DNA from: Auxenochlorella pyrenoidosa
Lineage: Eukaryota; Chlorophyta; Trebouxiophyceae; Chlorellales; Chlorellaceae
Length of the DNA: 21,920 nt
Reading direction: 5' to 3'
Assembly (NCBI GenBank): GCA_001430745.1
Contig: KQ482032.1
Coordinates: forward strand, 1,649,202 to 1,671,121
Shown piece after piece: positions 7,701 through 18,296 of the stretch (positions within the stretch are counted from its first letter, which is position 1; each line of letters opens with the position of its first letter). Position numbers and translations under genes: made by a program. The notes below the pieces were generated by a model. The model was not told the DNA's origin and searched no databases. It saw only the letters and a program-made list of their open reading frames with translations.

Positions 7701-9750
7701 GTTCAGCTCAGCAAAGGCGGCATGCCCAGCTGCGGCCGCTACTGCACGCAGAAGCTCGCACTGCGCGCCAGACAGCGCCGCTGCCAGGGTTGGGAGCACG
7801 TCAAGCGCCTCGTGCAGCAGTATGAAGCTCTGTGGGGGGCAGGGACAAGAGGGTAAGTGTGATGTGGTCTATCCGCCACCCTTCTGGCCCTGCCCAGTGA
7901 TGAGGCGCGCGCGGGAGTGACATTAGCCCCGGTCGTTCTGTAGCATGCAAACACCTGAGGCGTGCCTGGATCATGGCTGCAATGCGGCGTAGTGCGCCTG
8001 CCTCGCTCTTGGCAGGCCGCAGGCTCAGGCAGCCGCACATCCTGCACTTGGCATCAGCGGCAGAGCTGCTGTCGCCACGACCCTGCTCTTCTAGCCAAGC
8101 GGAGGCTGCACCGCGAGGTTCAGGTCACCACATCATTCTTGCTTTCCGAGCAAGCAAGCATTACCCATCATGATGAACGAATACCACTGTGAAGGGCTGC
8201 TTTTCTCATTGCCTGAAGGCAGGAGCGCAGCTCACTTGTCCAGGTCGCGTGGCAGCTGTGCGATGCAGGCAGCCACGCTGAGCGACATCTCGGCATCCTG
8301 CATGAGCTCCTCCACGCAGTCATACCTGGCACGCGACAACGAACATGGATGCCGCCATGTGGTGCAGGCAATGTTGCTGAAACATGGGCACGGGAGGCGA
8401 CTGCACACTGGCACCAAAAGGCCAGCATTGCCCTGCAGATCGGCGCGGTCCTGCCTCACCGCGCGTTGAGCGTGGCCACGTCGCGCAGCGGCTGCAGCAA
8501 GTTGGCACGCAGCAGGCGCGCGCCGCAGCGCGTCCTGGTGCGGTCCAGCATCCTGCAAGCACAGTTGGCAGGAAGTGCGCGAGTGTTGCTCGTCTGCCAA
8601 CACAGGAGGGGCTGCATGCTTCACAACGATGCACTGCTGCCTTCAAGAAGCAGCGCCCACCTGAACAGGCTTGCCCCGCTGAGCTTTGAGGAGCATGTGC
8701 CCACGCGGATGGGCTGGATCAGCTCCAGAGCAGCCGCTGTTGCTGGGTCGATGGCCATGTGTGCCTCGCCCGCACCCAGCTGGCGCACCGCCAGGCTTGC
8801 GCCCGCCAGCACCAGGCCCAGGCCGCTGTCGCCAAGCTCAAGGTACCTGGGTGCAGTGTGCCATAAAAATCCAGGCTTCAACGGAGGGCAGGGGCCACAC
8901 GCAGAGGGCAGCACCCGCACAAGCAGTTCTGGGTGCAGGGAGAGGGACACGGGTGCCCGCTCGGCTTCCGTGTACATGCCTTCCTGCCATTACCCTGCAC
9001 GGCCGGCGAAAAGCTGAACAGGGCGCCACCAGCCTGAGCCTGGCCCACCGATCGCCGAGCACCCACCTGAGCAGTGCCCCTGCTGCTGCGTGGGCTAGGT
9101 AGCCGCTGGGTGCTGCCTGCAGCATGCCTGCTTCCAGCCGTTCCCGTGCCTCTGCTGTGGCATACTTGGTCAGCGCCACGTACCCTGCACTGTCGTCCCA
9201 CGCTCCTCGCGGCAGCGGGACCTGTGGATGGAGCAGGTGGAAGGCGATAGGCACCCCCGCTGTGTGCTGACCAGCACCCACCAAGCGGAACGACCGCCCC
9301 TGCTGAAGCTGTGGCCCCAACCTGGGTGTATTGCCGTGTGGCTTTGGCCAGCCCGCAGTCCAGCGCCTGCGCCACCACCAGCAGCCGCTGTGGTGCATGC
9401 AGCTCCAATATGCTCCTGCGGACATGAATTTAGGAACAGTTGCTGCAGGCACTTCTGGTTCCGCAGGTTGAGGGCGCTGATAGCGTCAGGCTGCCGCGGG
9501 CCAAATGCCTGCCTGCTGATGTCTTAACCAATCTGCCAAACCAGCAAAGCATCTCGAGGATTGCCATGGCTTACAGGGTGTGTGCAAAGGTGCGAGTTGT
9601 CTCCACATGCTGTGCCAACAGCAGCGAGCCGCCCTCTTCGAGCACCGCCACCCCGACCTCGCCGGCACGATTGTCAATTACTGCAGCCAGCAGGGCGCCT
9701 CCCTGCGCTTCCATGGCGGGTGGACCGCCATCCGAGGCCAGGGCCGCCAT
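4740..9750 (-). CDS. MSH4: MutS homologue MSH4 (meiotic crossover factor)
   Basis: Fifteen exons on the minus strand: 9575-9750, 9322-9415, 9067-9221, 8661-8846, 8460-8552, 8236-8325, 7955-8041, 7639-7827, 7391-7475, 6843-7247, 6329-6656, 5994-6178, 5699-5780, 5186-5457, 4740-5000; about 895 aa. In other eukaryotes MSH4 pairs with MSH5 as a clamp on recombination intermediates and promotes crossovers in meiosis; it has no mismatch-binding N-terminal domain. Visible here: connector-type start (LLAAVIDNRAGEVGVAVLE), core/lever segments (MAIDPATAAALELI, TRTRCGARLLRANLLQPL, DCVEELM, LNRTQQCFAV, FLDVARTTFC), clamp with KKGFFFQL, and the ATPase: Walker A GPNMSGKS (630-637), Walker B LVLIDE (705-710), signature GRATST, H-loop FATHF (H743). 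Oddities: I follows GKS where T is usual, GRAT replaces GRGT, and an RGG plus acidic insert lies at about 417-480. The exon 9/10 intron uses a GC donor (CAG|GCAAGC). The exon 7/8 junction (8041-7827 area) could shift by three codons. MSH5-like features are absent, so the MSH4 call is strong. Confidence 0.92.
5848..5865. repeat. G18 homopolymer in an MSH4 intron
   Basis: Eighteen consecutive G on the plus strand (C18 in the MSH4 transcript) lie in the intron 5781-5993, between the Walker A and Walker B exons. Length calls in such tracts are unreliable, but it is intronic and does not affect the protein. Confidence 0.9.
7093..7155 (-). repeat. RGG-coding repeat within MSH4 exon 10
   Basis: On the minus strand this stretch codes for alternating Gly/Arg (GGGRGRGGRGGRGG, about residues 421-434), followed by SRQRHPLQLL and an acidic run (EEEEESVEMEAEEQ). 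It interrupts the clamp region between KKGFFFQL and the next conserved strand (GFSVLQRSGRAVHITT). It is in frame and uninterrupted by stops. Confidence 0.75.
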
Positions 9751-10164
9751 GGAGGCGTAACACAAGCGAGCAAGCAGCGGACGTGATCGCCCTCTGGCGA
9801 GGCTGCTACCTATTCTGGGCCCTATTGAGGCTTGCGCTTCAGAAGGAGACGGGAATGCTGAAAAGGAGTGTTGCAGTGTTGAAACCAGCGCAACGCGGCA
9901 GCAGGCAGAGCGGCGGCAGGTGAAAGAGCAGGATGGCCAATCGTCTCACAGCCACGAGCTAGATGTGCCCAAGTGCAATGCACGCAGCTGCATCCGGTGA
10001 ATGAATGTGTCCTGACGGGCCGGTCTGTACCAAAAGCTTCATTGTTTTGCTTGTATTTACAGTCGAAGAACGCAGGGAAACAATGATGCCGCCAACATGA
10101 CCAATTTGCGTCATAATGCTGGGCAGCACTGCCGCTCCAGTCTGCTGACTGCACTTCGCTGCCG
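9751..10164. other. MSH4 upstream region
   Basis: This is the presumed MSH4 promoter and 5' UTR, plus the downstream end of whatever transcript carries the MYND exon. It is less GC-rich than the genes around it (for example 10030-10065). A minus-strand TGTAA lies at 10057-10061. No coding exon is recognised. Confidence 0.5.
10057..10061 (-). promoter_or_regulatory. Candidate poly(A) signal TGTAA
   Basis: Plus strand ttaca, minus strand TGTAA. It is about 100 nt past the MYND-exon stop (10165) and about 390 nt past the SulP stop (10453). It is the first TGTAA downstream of either and could end both transcripts. Confidence 0.3.
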
Positions 10165-10231
10165 TCAGGCCTCTAGGGCGCAGCACTCCTGCTTGTGATG
10201 GCGACGCCAGTGTAATCTCTGGCACTCGGCG
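10165..10231 (-). pseudogene. Isolated terminal exon coding for the second half of a MYND zinc finger
   Basis: After an acceptor-like CCATTCAG (10239-10232, minus strand) the frame reads AECQRLHWRRHHKQECC-ALEA-stop, the classic C-terminal half of MYND fingers (CQ-x2-HW-x3-H-x3-C). MYND fingers bind zinc and mediate protein contacts. The first CxxC half is not found as a clean upstream exon. The unspliced frame has an odd Cys-rich stretch (HGCICC...LLCCCKLVYTC) that could be a decayed or divergent first half, separated by about 11 residues (QLTLSPACPPF). Upstream lies the 3' end of the SulP gene. It could be a remnant, the last exon of an unrecognised gene, or an alternative 3' exon of the SulP transcript: a weak donor (CT|GTGACC) overlapping the SulP stop is phase-compatible. 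Marked pseudogene only because no complete gene can be assembled. Confidence 0.4.
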
Positions 10232-10452
10232 CTGAATGGTGGGCAGGCGGGAGAGAGAGTGAGCTGGCAGGTGTAGACAAGCTTGCAACAACAAAGGAGC
10301 GCTCTGTGGACACAGCCTACCAGCAGGCAGCAGATACAGCCATGAGAGAATGCCTTGGCAGCTGTCCTCGGGCCAAGACCAAACGGCGATCTCCAGCCCC
10401 CCGCACCAACCTGCAGCACTGCGCGTGGTGGCACCGCCCACCCTTCCGCAGG

Positions 10453-13400
10453 TCACAGCGGGGCGGCCTGCCGCTGCGCCGCCGCCTGGCTCAGGTCCAG
10501 CGTGTTTGCCCGCATCACCGCCAGCTGCAGCACGTTGAGCGCCTGCGGCACCTCGCCCGCCATGCGCTCCATGGCTGCAAGAATGGAGGGGGAGCGAGGT
10601 GTGTATGCAGCGGCGGGTGCAGCCCTAGCAGCGGAGTGCAGTGCACGCTCCGCAGCAGCTTGGCACCGCCCCAAGAGGACGCAAAGTCCCCGCCCCCCTG
10701 CCCCCCACCCCCCTCCGGCCCAGGCCGCCGCCCGCTGGCCCCCCCGCCTCACCGGAGCGGGAGACGCGCAGCACCCGCGACACCGCGCTGCGGCACACGG
10801 CGCGCGTGCCGTGCGGGCGCGCCAGGTAGAAGTCGGTGGAGCCCACCACGCAGCCGGGGCCGCACTCGTAGGAGCGGGCCAGCACGCGGCGCCCCGCGCC
10901 CTCGCGGTCCGGCAGTGACGCAGCCGAGGCAGACTTGAGCGCCGCGGCGCGGAGCGCCTGCCGTGCTTCCGGCTGCGCGCCGGCCGCTGTGGCGGCGGGC
11001 TTGTCGTCCGGCGGCTCCGCCCTGGCAGCTGCCTCGTGGACAAACTCGTCCACCTGAGTGCAACGGCAATGTGGAGCAAGGTATAGAGCCGTGGTGCAGG
11101 CAGCACAGCATGACACAAGGCCGGCTCTTGAGATGCTCACAACGCCCCAGGCATGGCCCAGCAAACAGCTGCCCCCCGGCTAAGGCACGTTCTCATGCCT
11201 CCCGGCTCCTGGGGCCCTCCTGCCCCTCACCCGTATGGTGCCCTTCTCAATGAGGAAGAGGTCGTTGGCTGGGTCATCCAGCTGCGCAGGAAGGGATGCA
11301 GGGGCACACAGAGCGCCGTTGGGGTGGCTTGCGTGTGCTGCAGCAGCTCTGCTGGCAGCCGCCCCCTGCACCTGCCTGCCTCCCCCCGCCCACCGCACAG
11401 CCCGCAGGCCGACCTTCCAGAGCAGCTGCCCCGCCGACAGCGACACGACCGCCATGTAGCGCCGCAGCGCCGCTGCCGCTCCTGCCGGGTCCAGCCCCCC
11501 CAGCGGCAGCTGCACAGGAGGGGGGAGGGGGTTTGAGGCCGCAGGTGCACAAACCGGCGCGTGCCCGCGCGAACAACATGCCGGCATGGCCGGGGCTCTC
11601 TAGCAGTCCTGTGCACCGTGTGCCGCCCGCGCCCGCGCACCTTTTGCAGGTGGCTAGCCAGCATGGCCTCCAGCGGCAGCAGCGCGGAAGGTGCCGGGCA
11701 GAGGCCGTACCGCACCACCACCTCCAGCAGCTGGTCCTCGCAGTACCTACCAGATAAGGGGGCCCGTCATGAGCAAGGCGTTGGCCAGGGAGGCTGCTGG
11801 CCAGGTGGCAGCCAAGTTTGGGAGGAGCTGCAAACAAGGTGGGGAGGCCGGCCAGCGCAGGCCCGGGCGCCAAGCAGCACCGGTTGAAGCACCGAAGCCC
11901 CACCTGAGGCCCTCCTCTAGCGTGGTGAACTCAAGGCAGGATGGCTGTAGGCCGTCCTCTGGCTCCCCCGGGTACCTCCCGCTCTCCCAGGGCTGCTCTG
12001 CTGCCAGGCTCGTGAGGGGCGAGCCATCCGCGGCGGCCGGTGCATGGCCGCGTGGCGAGGCCGCTTGGCTGCCACGCGCCCCGGGCGCTGCGTCTGCACA
12101 ACCGCATGGCGGCGGGGACCTTCCTGTCGTTTCTAGTCAACAAACACGCAGGAGCTGCAAGGTGTTCAGGAGAGGCGGGGGTCACTGGCCAGAATGCCTG
12201 CCTCCTGCCCCACTCTGCCCACCCCCGCACCTGCCGCGTGCGCCTGCGCCGGCTCCGGCGGCCAGTGCATCGGCTGGGGCGGCAGCGGCACGCCGTGCGC
12301 CAGCAGCAGCGGGCGTATGCCTTGGTGGTCCGCCCCGGTGACCACCAGCACCACGCCGTGCTGTGCCAGGTCCATGTGAACGACGCCCATGGTGCGCGCC
12401 CCGGTGGCGTCCAGGCCCCGCACAGACCCCAGGTCCAGGACCAGGTAGGCGGGCGCGGCGGCCAACGCGGCCGCAGCCTGCGGCGTGGGGCGCATGCCAG
12501 AGGGGGCGGGGAGGCGCGGTCAGACAGCGTGGGCAGGCACGCGCAGCCGAGTGCGTTCTCATCCCGGCGCTCACGCTGCAGAAGACAGCGCGCCGGCACG
12601 CCGGCTCTGCTCCCAGCACCTACCCTGCCCCGAGTGGGTTCCTGGTCCCACCGCAGCCTGCCCCAGGGTGTGCAGGCTGCCGGCTGCCATCGCGCCCCCC
12701 GATCCCTGACCCGCTCCACACGCCCGCCCGCCCACCTGCGTGTGCTTCACCCCAACAAAGCGCTCCCCCACCGTCCGCAGGCTGGTGGCCATCGCCTCCT
12801 CCAGCTCAGCCTGCTCCTGTGCCGCAGCCTCCGGCTCCCGCCTGCCCCCCAGCCGCTCCGCCTCCTGCGTGGCAGGCGTGGGTGCAGAGGCGCAGGCGGT
12901 CTGGCATGGGAGCGAGCTTGGGAGCAATGCATGTGCGGGCGCTTGTGGCCAGGCATGGCTGTGAGAAGGACACAAAGGGAGAGCCACCTGGCAGGACACC
13001 CAGGACCCAAACACAGGCACAGGCACAGCGTGGAGGACGCAACGGTGCTTGCTGGCCCGGCCAGGCCAGTCGCACCTCCTGCAACCGCTGGCCGATTGAG
13101 TTGGCGCAGCCAAAGAAGACAAAGCCGTTGAGGCGGATGCAGGCCAGGCGCCCGCCCAGCATGTCCAGTGCAGCCTGCGGGGGCAGAAAAAGAGGAAGAA
13201 TGGGGTGGGGAGCGGCTGCAGGCTGGGCCGGGTAGCAGGAGGGCAGGCAAGCGCAGCACAGGGGAGCGAGCGGCACGCCATTGGGCCAGCACTGCAGTCT
13301 GGCCATTGGTATACCGGGCTGCTGGTCTGCCGCTGCACTGCACAACCTGTGCTTGCCTGCTGCTCCACAGTGCGGACCACAGTGCTGCGTGCGGTGTCGG

Positions 13401-16400
13401 CCACGCCAATGGATGCGACCTGGCAGCACGCAGAGGACGGGGCGTGGGGTTGGCCAGCGAAGCCCAGCACATGGCGACAGCAGGCGGACCGATGCATGCT
13501 CCACAGCAGGTTCCTGCCTGGATTAGCTCGCAAGCCCCCAAGCTGTGGGCTCGAGGTCACAGCCCCGGCCCAGCCTCACGGATGCGCTGCACCAACCCCC
13601 CAACCTGCGACTGCGCGTACGCAGCCGCAAAGTAGAGCGTGGCAAGCACGATGCCTGCAGCGATGCCGCCCTCCAGCCCCCACTGCATGATGGCGCCAAA
13701 CGTCGCCAGCAGCAGGCCGTACTCTGCGGCGGGGGGGGGCGCGGGTACGCAGGGCGGCGCGGTGGGTTCCGCCTGCGCCCCCCAGGGAGGGGGACTGCAG
13801 ACGCGTAATCGGCGACACGCCGAGCAGCGACCCTGGGGTGGGCAGTCGCGGCTCTCGGCGCTGTGTGGGGCACCGGCCGCGGCTGGAGGCCCCACCGATG
13901 CGCGTCATCTTGGTGAAGGAGAGGAGCAGCCAGTCGCGCGAGATCTCGATGCCAAACCACAGCAGCAGCGCGCCGAAGAAGAAGTTGGGCATGTACTGGA
14001 TGACTGCGCGGCACGGGCGGTTGTGGGGTAGAAGTCGAGGGCTGGGGGTGAGTGCATGCAAGGGAAACTGCAAGTGGGGGCCGGAAACGGCTAGGAAGGA
14101 AGGATGCAAGGCAATCTCCGCTCGGTGTCACAGGAGCCACCTACCCCTTCGCTGTCTTGCTGAGCACGGGGCCCACCCCCTGTCTGCACCCTCGGGGGCG
14201 CCTCACCCGGGAAGGGCAGCGCAAACATGGCAAACTCGCTGGCGGCCACCACCACGCCGTTCCAGCGGCTGTACACGCCCGCGCGCATCGTGAAGATGGT
14301 CTGGCTGCAGGGGTGGGGATGTGTGGTGTGGGGTAGGTTGGGGTGGTGGCGGGGGTGGGGCCACACCGGTGGAGGGGATTGCGTCTGAAACAGCTGCTGT
14401 TCATCTGAGACGGCCGGAGCCCGAGGCGCGCCCAGCATGCCGGCAGCTCGGCATGTCGGCTGTGCGATACCGCAGCCAGGTAGGCGTGCGGCGGCTGGGG
14501 CGCGCCTGAAGATGTAGGAGCCGGTGTAGCCGCAGCCGGCGGCCCCCGTGGCCATGTTGCTGACCGCCACCGTCACCAGCTCGCGGTTGAAATCGATCTT
14601 CTGCGCAAAGGGCAAAGGGGCCGGCAAGCATGCGTGAGGGAAAAGGGGGTGGGGGCTGGGGGGGCACAGGCATAGCTTTTAGGAGCACCCGCGCCAGACA
14701 TGCGGATGACTGAGTGAAGCGAGGCAACAAGACGACGGCGTCCCCACGCGGCGGGCACAGCGAGCGGCCCCAGCAGTGCCCCCTGCACCTTGGGCGTGTC
14801 CTGCTGGATGGCCGCAATGTCCATTGCGCTGCAGGGGTGGTGGCAAGCCGGCGGGCATCTCGGTGCGCTGCTGTGGCGGCGCAGCGGGTGGCAATCACTC
14901 GCCTTGCTGCTCAACAATGCAGCTTTGGCCAGCAGAATCGTCCACAACTCCTTCCAAGACCGCCCACCCCTGCCATCTGTCAAGCTCAAGAAGCTGGATC
15001 CCGGCCACTCAACGAGGGTCAGGCCTCTGCCCTTGGCAGGGCCACCTTGCCGGCGTGCAGCTCCGCCCACCTGCCAAAGATGACTACAAGCGCCAGACCC
15101 AGCATCTTCACGACCTGGTCGGTCATGGCTGGGAAGTAGATGCCGCTGCGGCAGGGGTGGGCAGCGCGCAGGGGCGCTGTGCGCTTGCAGGGCACCACCG
15201 CTGTGGCAATTGCAGGGCTGTGCCGGCGCACCGCCTGCCGCACACTGCAGACAGGGGCACGTGCAGGGGCCCTCCCTGGCCGCCCTACCTGAGGCTCCAG
15301 CCCTTGATGTTGAACAGGTCCCAAAGCTGCCAGAAGAACTGCTCCCCCTCCTGCGGCGCATGGTTCAGCAAGGCAGCGCAGCAGCGGCGGCGGGTCAGCA
15401 CTCGGCGCCAAGCGCATGCTGGTCGGGCCAGCAAGACCCAAAACGTGCGCCTGCAGGCTGCATGGTGCCGAGGGGTCCTGCCACCTGGCCTCCCTGTGCC
15501 ATGCCTCTCCCCCCCCCTGGACCCACCGCAGGTCGGATCACCCAGCTCGCATCCATGGCCTGCTCCAGGGTCACCCCAAGCGCCAGGCGGGCCGCATGGA
15601 AGGCCAGGTTGATGAGCAGCATCACTGCAGCACAGGCCGACAGGTGAGGGAATCACAAATGATCTCAGGGCAGGCAAGAGCGCGCCACCCTAGGAGCGCA
15701 GCTCGGCGGCTGCCTCTGGGCGTGCACAAAACCAGGAGGGGAGGAAACCACGCTGGCTGCACACACACACACTCACGCACACGCACACTCGCCTGAGGGC
15801 AGCGCCAGTGGGTGGGAGAAGCGCTCCAGGGTGAGAATCATGGCCAGGCAGGACAGCACGGTGGGCACCAGCTTGACCAGGGCATCTGCCTGGAAGAGGT
15901 TGACCCAGCTGCAGAGGGGCGGGCAGGGCACGTGTTGGTGGTGGCGGGTGGGAGGCCACTGCTGCCGGTGAGGAGGGGCATGGAGGGACGTGGGCGGGGG
16001 TGCGCCAAACATGGCACGGGCCCGCGGCAGAGTGTTTAATTTTGCACGCCAGCTGACACGGCAGGCCTGCAGCATGGGTGGCTTGCCTGGCTATCGTGCC
16101 AATGTCCTGGCTCACTCCCAGCCCGATGCCGCTGGCCACGCAGAAGTAGCCTGCGCACAGGCGGAGCAAAGCAGGTGCAAGCCCTTGGCATGCGCAGTGG
16201 CAGGTCAGGGATGCAAGGTCACGCAGCAACAAGCAGGCTGGGTGCTTTGCGAGATGGTCCCCCCCGGCCAGATCCTGCCCTCCCCCCCACGGGTGCTCAC
16301 CCACAAAAGACAGGTAGCCGCCAATCACCGGCAGTGGGAGGTACTGGACAAGCTGCGCAAGCCTGAAGCGGGCTGCACGTGGGGAGGGCGCCCAGGCGGC

Positions 16401-18296
16401 ATGGCCCGCTGAGAACAGGCTTGCGTCAGCCCAGGGCGGCGCTCATGGCAAATTGACAACACTGCGGTGCGCTGCGCTGGAGAAGGCCCCAGCAGCGGGA
16501 CTCCAGCCCACTTGCAGGCGGCCAGTGCGCAGCGGGCAGCGGCCCAGCGGCGCGCCGGCCGTGCTCACCCACAAGCAGCGTCATGGCTCCTGTGAAGAAG
16601 GTGGCGACGCTCATTGTCAGCAGCGAGGTGCCCAGCGCCGTGGCGGCGTCCCTGCCGGCGTCCAGGCACAGCCCAGCGATGCTGCTGGCCATGGCGGACA
16701 GGAAGATGAGGCCCACGTCTTGCACCTGGCCCACTGCAGCGGGAGGCCATGGGGCAGGGCAGGGTGCCGCGGCGCGGCGGGGTGTCGGCAGCGCGGCATG
16801 GCCTGGGGCGCAGCATGAGCTGCTGGTCGGTGCAGAGAGCCGGCGGCAAAAGCAGGGACAAACACGGCGGCTAGCTGTGCCGCGCCCTCTTCCGTGGAAG
16901 CAACGGAAGGCTGGCGGGACGGCCCACCAGGCGCCACCTCCTCACTTACCAGAGAAGGGCAGCGTGCTGAGGAGGCAGAACACGGTCTGGTGAATGGCGG
17001 AGGACAGGAAGAAGAACTTGCACAGCTGGTCGATGTAGGGGGCGTACACTGGGTCCTTGAACACGATAGCCGCGTCTGAGGGGCGGGCAGAGGGGCGGGA
17101 GCATGCTTGGTGTCGTGGTCTCAGCGGGACCAGCGGCCTGGCACAGCATAAGCCATGGGGAGCCAGCCGCAGAGCCCGTAGTGCAGCCATGCCGCTGCTG
17201 GGCCGGCGCAGCAACAACAGTGCCGGCGGAAGGCGGCAATGACGGCAGCGGAAGCGTTGGCAGCAGCAGCAGCAGCAGGGACAGCACATGCTCACATGCC
17301 ACCAGGGCCGGGATGGTCGCCACGCTGTTGATGGCGCCAAACACCAGCGCCCGGGACAGCTCCCCCTGCCCGCGGTCGGCGCCGGTGACGTCGCGCGCCA
17401 CCACCACGCAGGGCTCGGCAGGCGCAGCAGGCGCCGGGGTCCCAGCCCCGCCGGGCGGCGCATCCCCCGCCTTCTGGCTGTGCGGAGTGCCTGGCAGAGG
17501 GCAGCCAGGGTCGGACAGCTCTGCCGACAGGAGGGGCTCTGCCAGCTCGCTCGAGGGCTCAGCGTGCGCTGCGCCCAGGTGCCAGCGCTGCGGCCGCGCG
17601 TGGTGCGCCTCTGGCGAGGAGCCCCCCTGGTCGACGCTGTACCGCCGGTCCAGGCTGGTCCGCAGGCCGCCTGGCGTCGCCGCGGGCAGGGTCGCCCGTG
17701 CCCCTGCTGTTGCCGCCGCTGCTGCATGCTCTTCCTCCTCTTCGTGAGCTGCCAAGCCAGCTCCCGAGAACTGCATGCCAGGCCACCACCAGCAGCGGCA
17801 GCAGTGGTTGATTGCAATGCAGCGAAAGGGCGCAAGGGCCTGGGGGCCGGGGGGGGCCGGCTTGCCATGCAGGATCATCATGCCACGCAGTGTACATTGC
17901 ACGCATGGCAGCTGCTCAGCTGGGTGCTGCGTGGCAAATGCATTCAGGCTTCGTCTCTGCACCCACCTGCCGCCCGAGAGAGGGGCTCTTGTGCATGCCA
18001 GGAGGGAGCCGCGCGCTGCCTCGAGGCAGGCTGCTGCTCAGCCATGCCCCATGGCCCAGCGAGTGCCCCAGGCTGGAGCCGTACCCGCCGTGCTCAGAGT
18101 GGTGCCGCCGCAGGCTGGAGCCAAACAGCCCCTCCTGGGTGCTGGGCAGGCCCATAGACTCGCCCCCAACGGAGGCAGAGTCGCCGCCGATCACCACCGC
18201 CCAGTCCCCTGATGGCCGTGCGCCTGCGGGGCCAGGGCACAAGGGGCAGTTGAGCGCGCAGGGCAACCTGGTCTGTGTATGCTGGGCTGGGCTCAT
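10453..18296 (-). CDS. SulP-family transporter with STAS and cyclic-nucleotide-binding-like domains
   Basis: Twenty-five exons on the minus strand: 17967-18296, 17296-17770, 16950-17075, 16569-16733, 16301-16372, 16087-16150, 15793-15908, 15527-15624, 15289-15350, 15071-15145, 14789-14828, 14506-14600, 14207-14304, 13896-14003, 13605-13723, 13357-13419, 13076-13174, 12736-12864, 12231-12477, 11904-12000, 11641-11746, 11414-11509, 11231-11281, 10753-11053, 10453-10574; about 1117 aa, all phases consistent. Residues 1-245 are a hydrophilic Ser/Gly/Ala-rich cytosolic tail with an acidic run (HEEEEEH). The membrane part (about 250-681) shows family landmarks: ALVFGAINSVATIPALVAY, GQVQDVGLIFLSAMASSI, LPLPVIGGYLSFVG, SAMDIAAIQQDTPK, DFNRELVTVAVSN, GSYIFSQTIF, YMPNFFFGALLLWFG. 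Then STAS (703-855; LVLDLGSVRGLDATGA) and a cNMP-binding-like fold (929-1077). It resembles the eukaryotic branch that includes yeast Vsb1/YGR125W rather than plant SULTR. The substrate is unknown. ATG 18296 is the first in the open frame, but an upstream exon joined at an acceptor near 18227 is possible. Four introns have GC donors. Confidence 0.88.
15760..15789. repeat. CA/TG simple repeat at the start of a SulP intron
   Basis: An imperfect CA repeat on plus (TG/GT in the transcript) lies directly after the GC donor of the intron 15625-15792. On the minus strand it contains GTGAGT at 15776-15771, a perfect alternative donor. Confidence 0.85.

Noticed and set aside
9416..9574. An extra 63-nt MSH4 exon (9453-9515) with flanking 59-nt and 37-nt introns.
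   Set aside because: It is phase-compatible, but skipping it gives TFAHTLSILELHAPQRLLVV, which matches the family spacing, and a normal 159-nt intron. The exon would add 21 unrelated residues.
12040..13131. Long plus-strand open frame of 363 codons.
   Set aside because: It is antisense to SulP exons, Arg/Pro-rich with no family motif, and a by-product of high GC content.
16087..16150. GT donor GGA|GTGAGC as the end of this SulP exon instead of the GC donor.
   Set aside because: It ends in phase 0, while the next exon (C TGG GTC AAC) needs phase 2; only CAG|GCAAGC fits.
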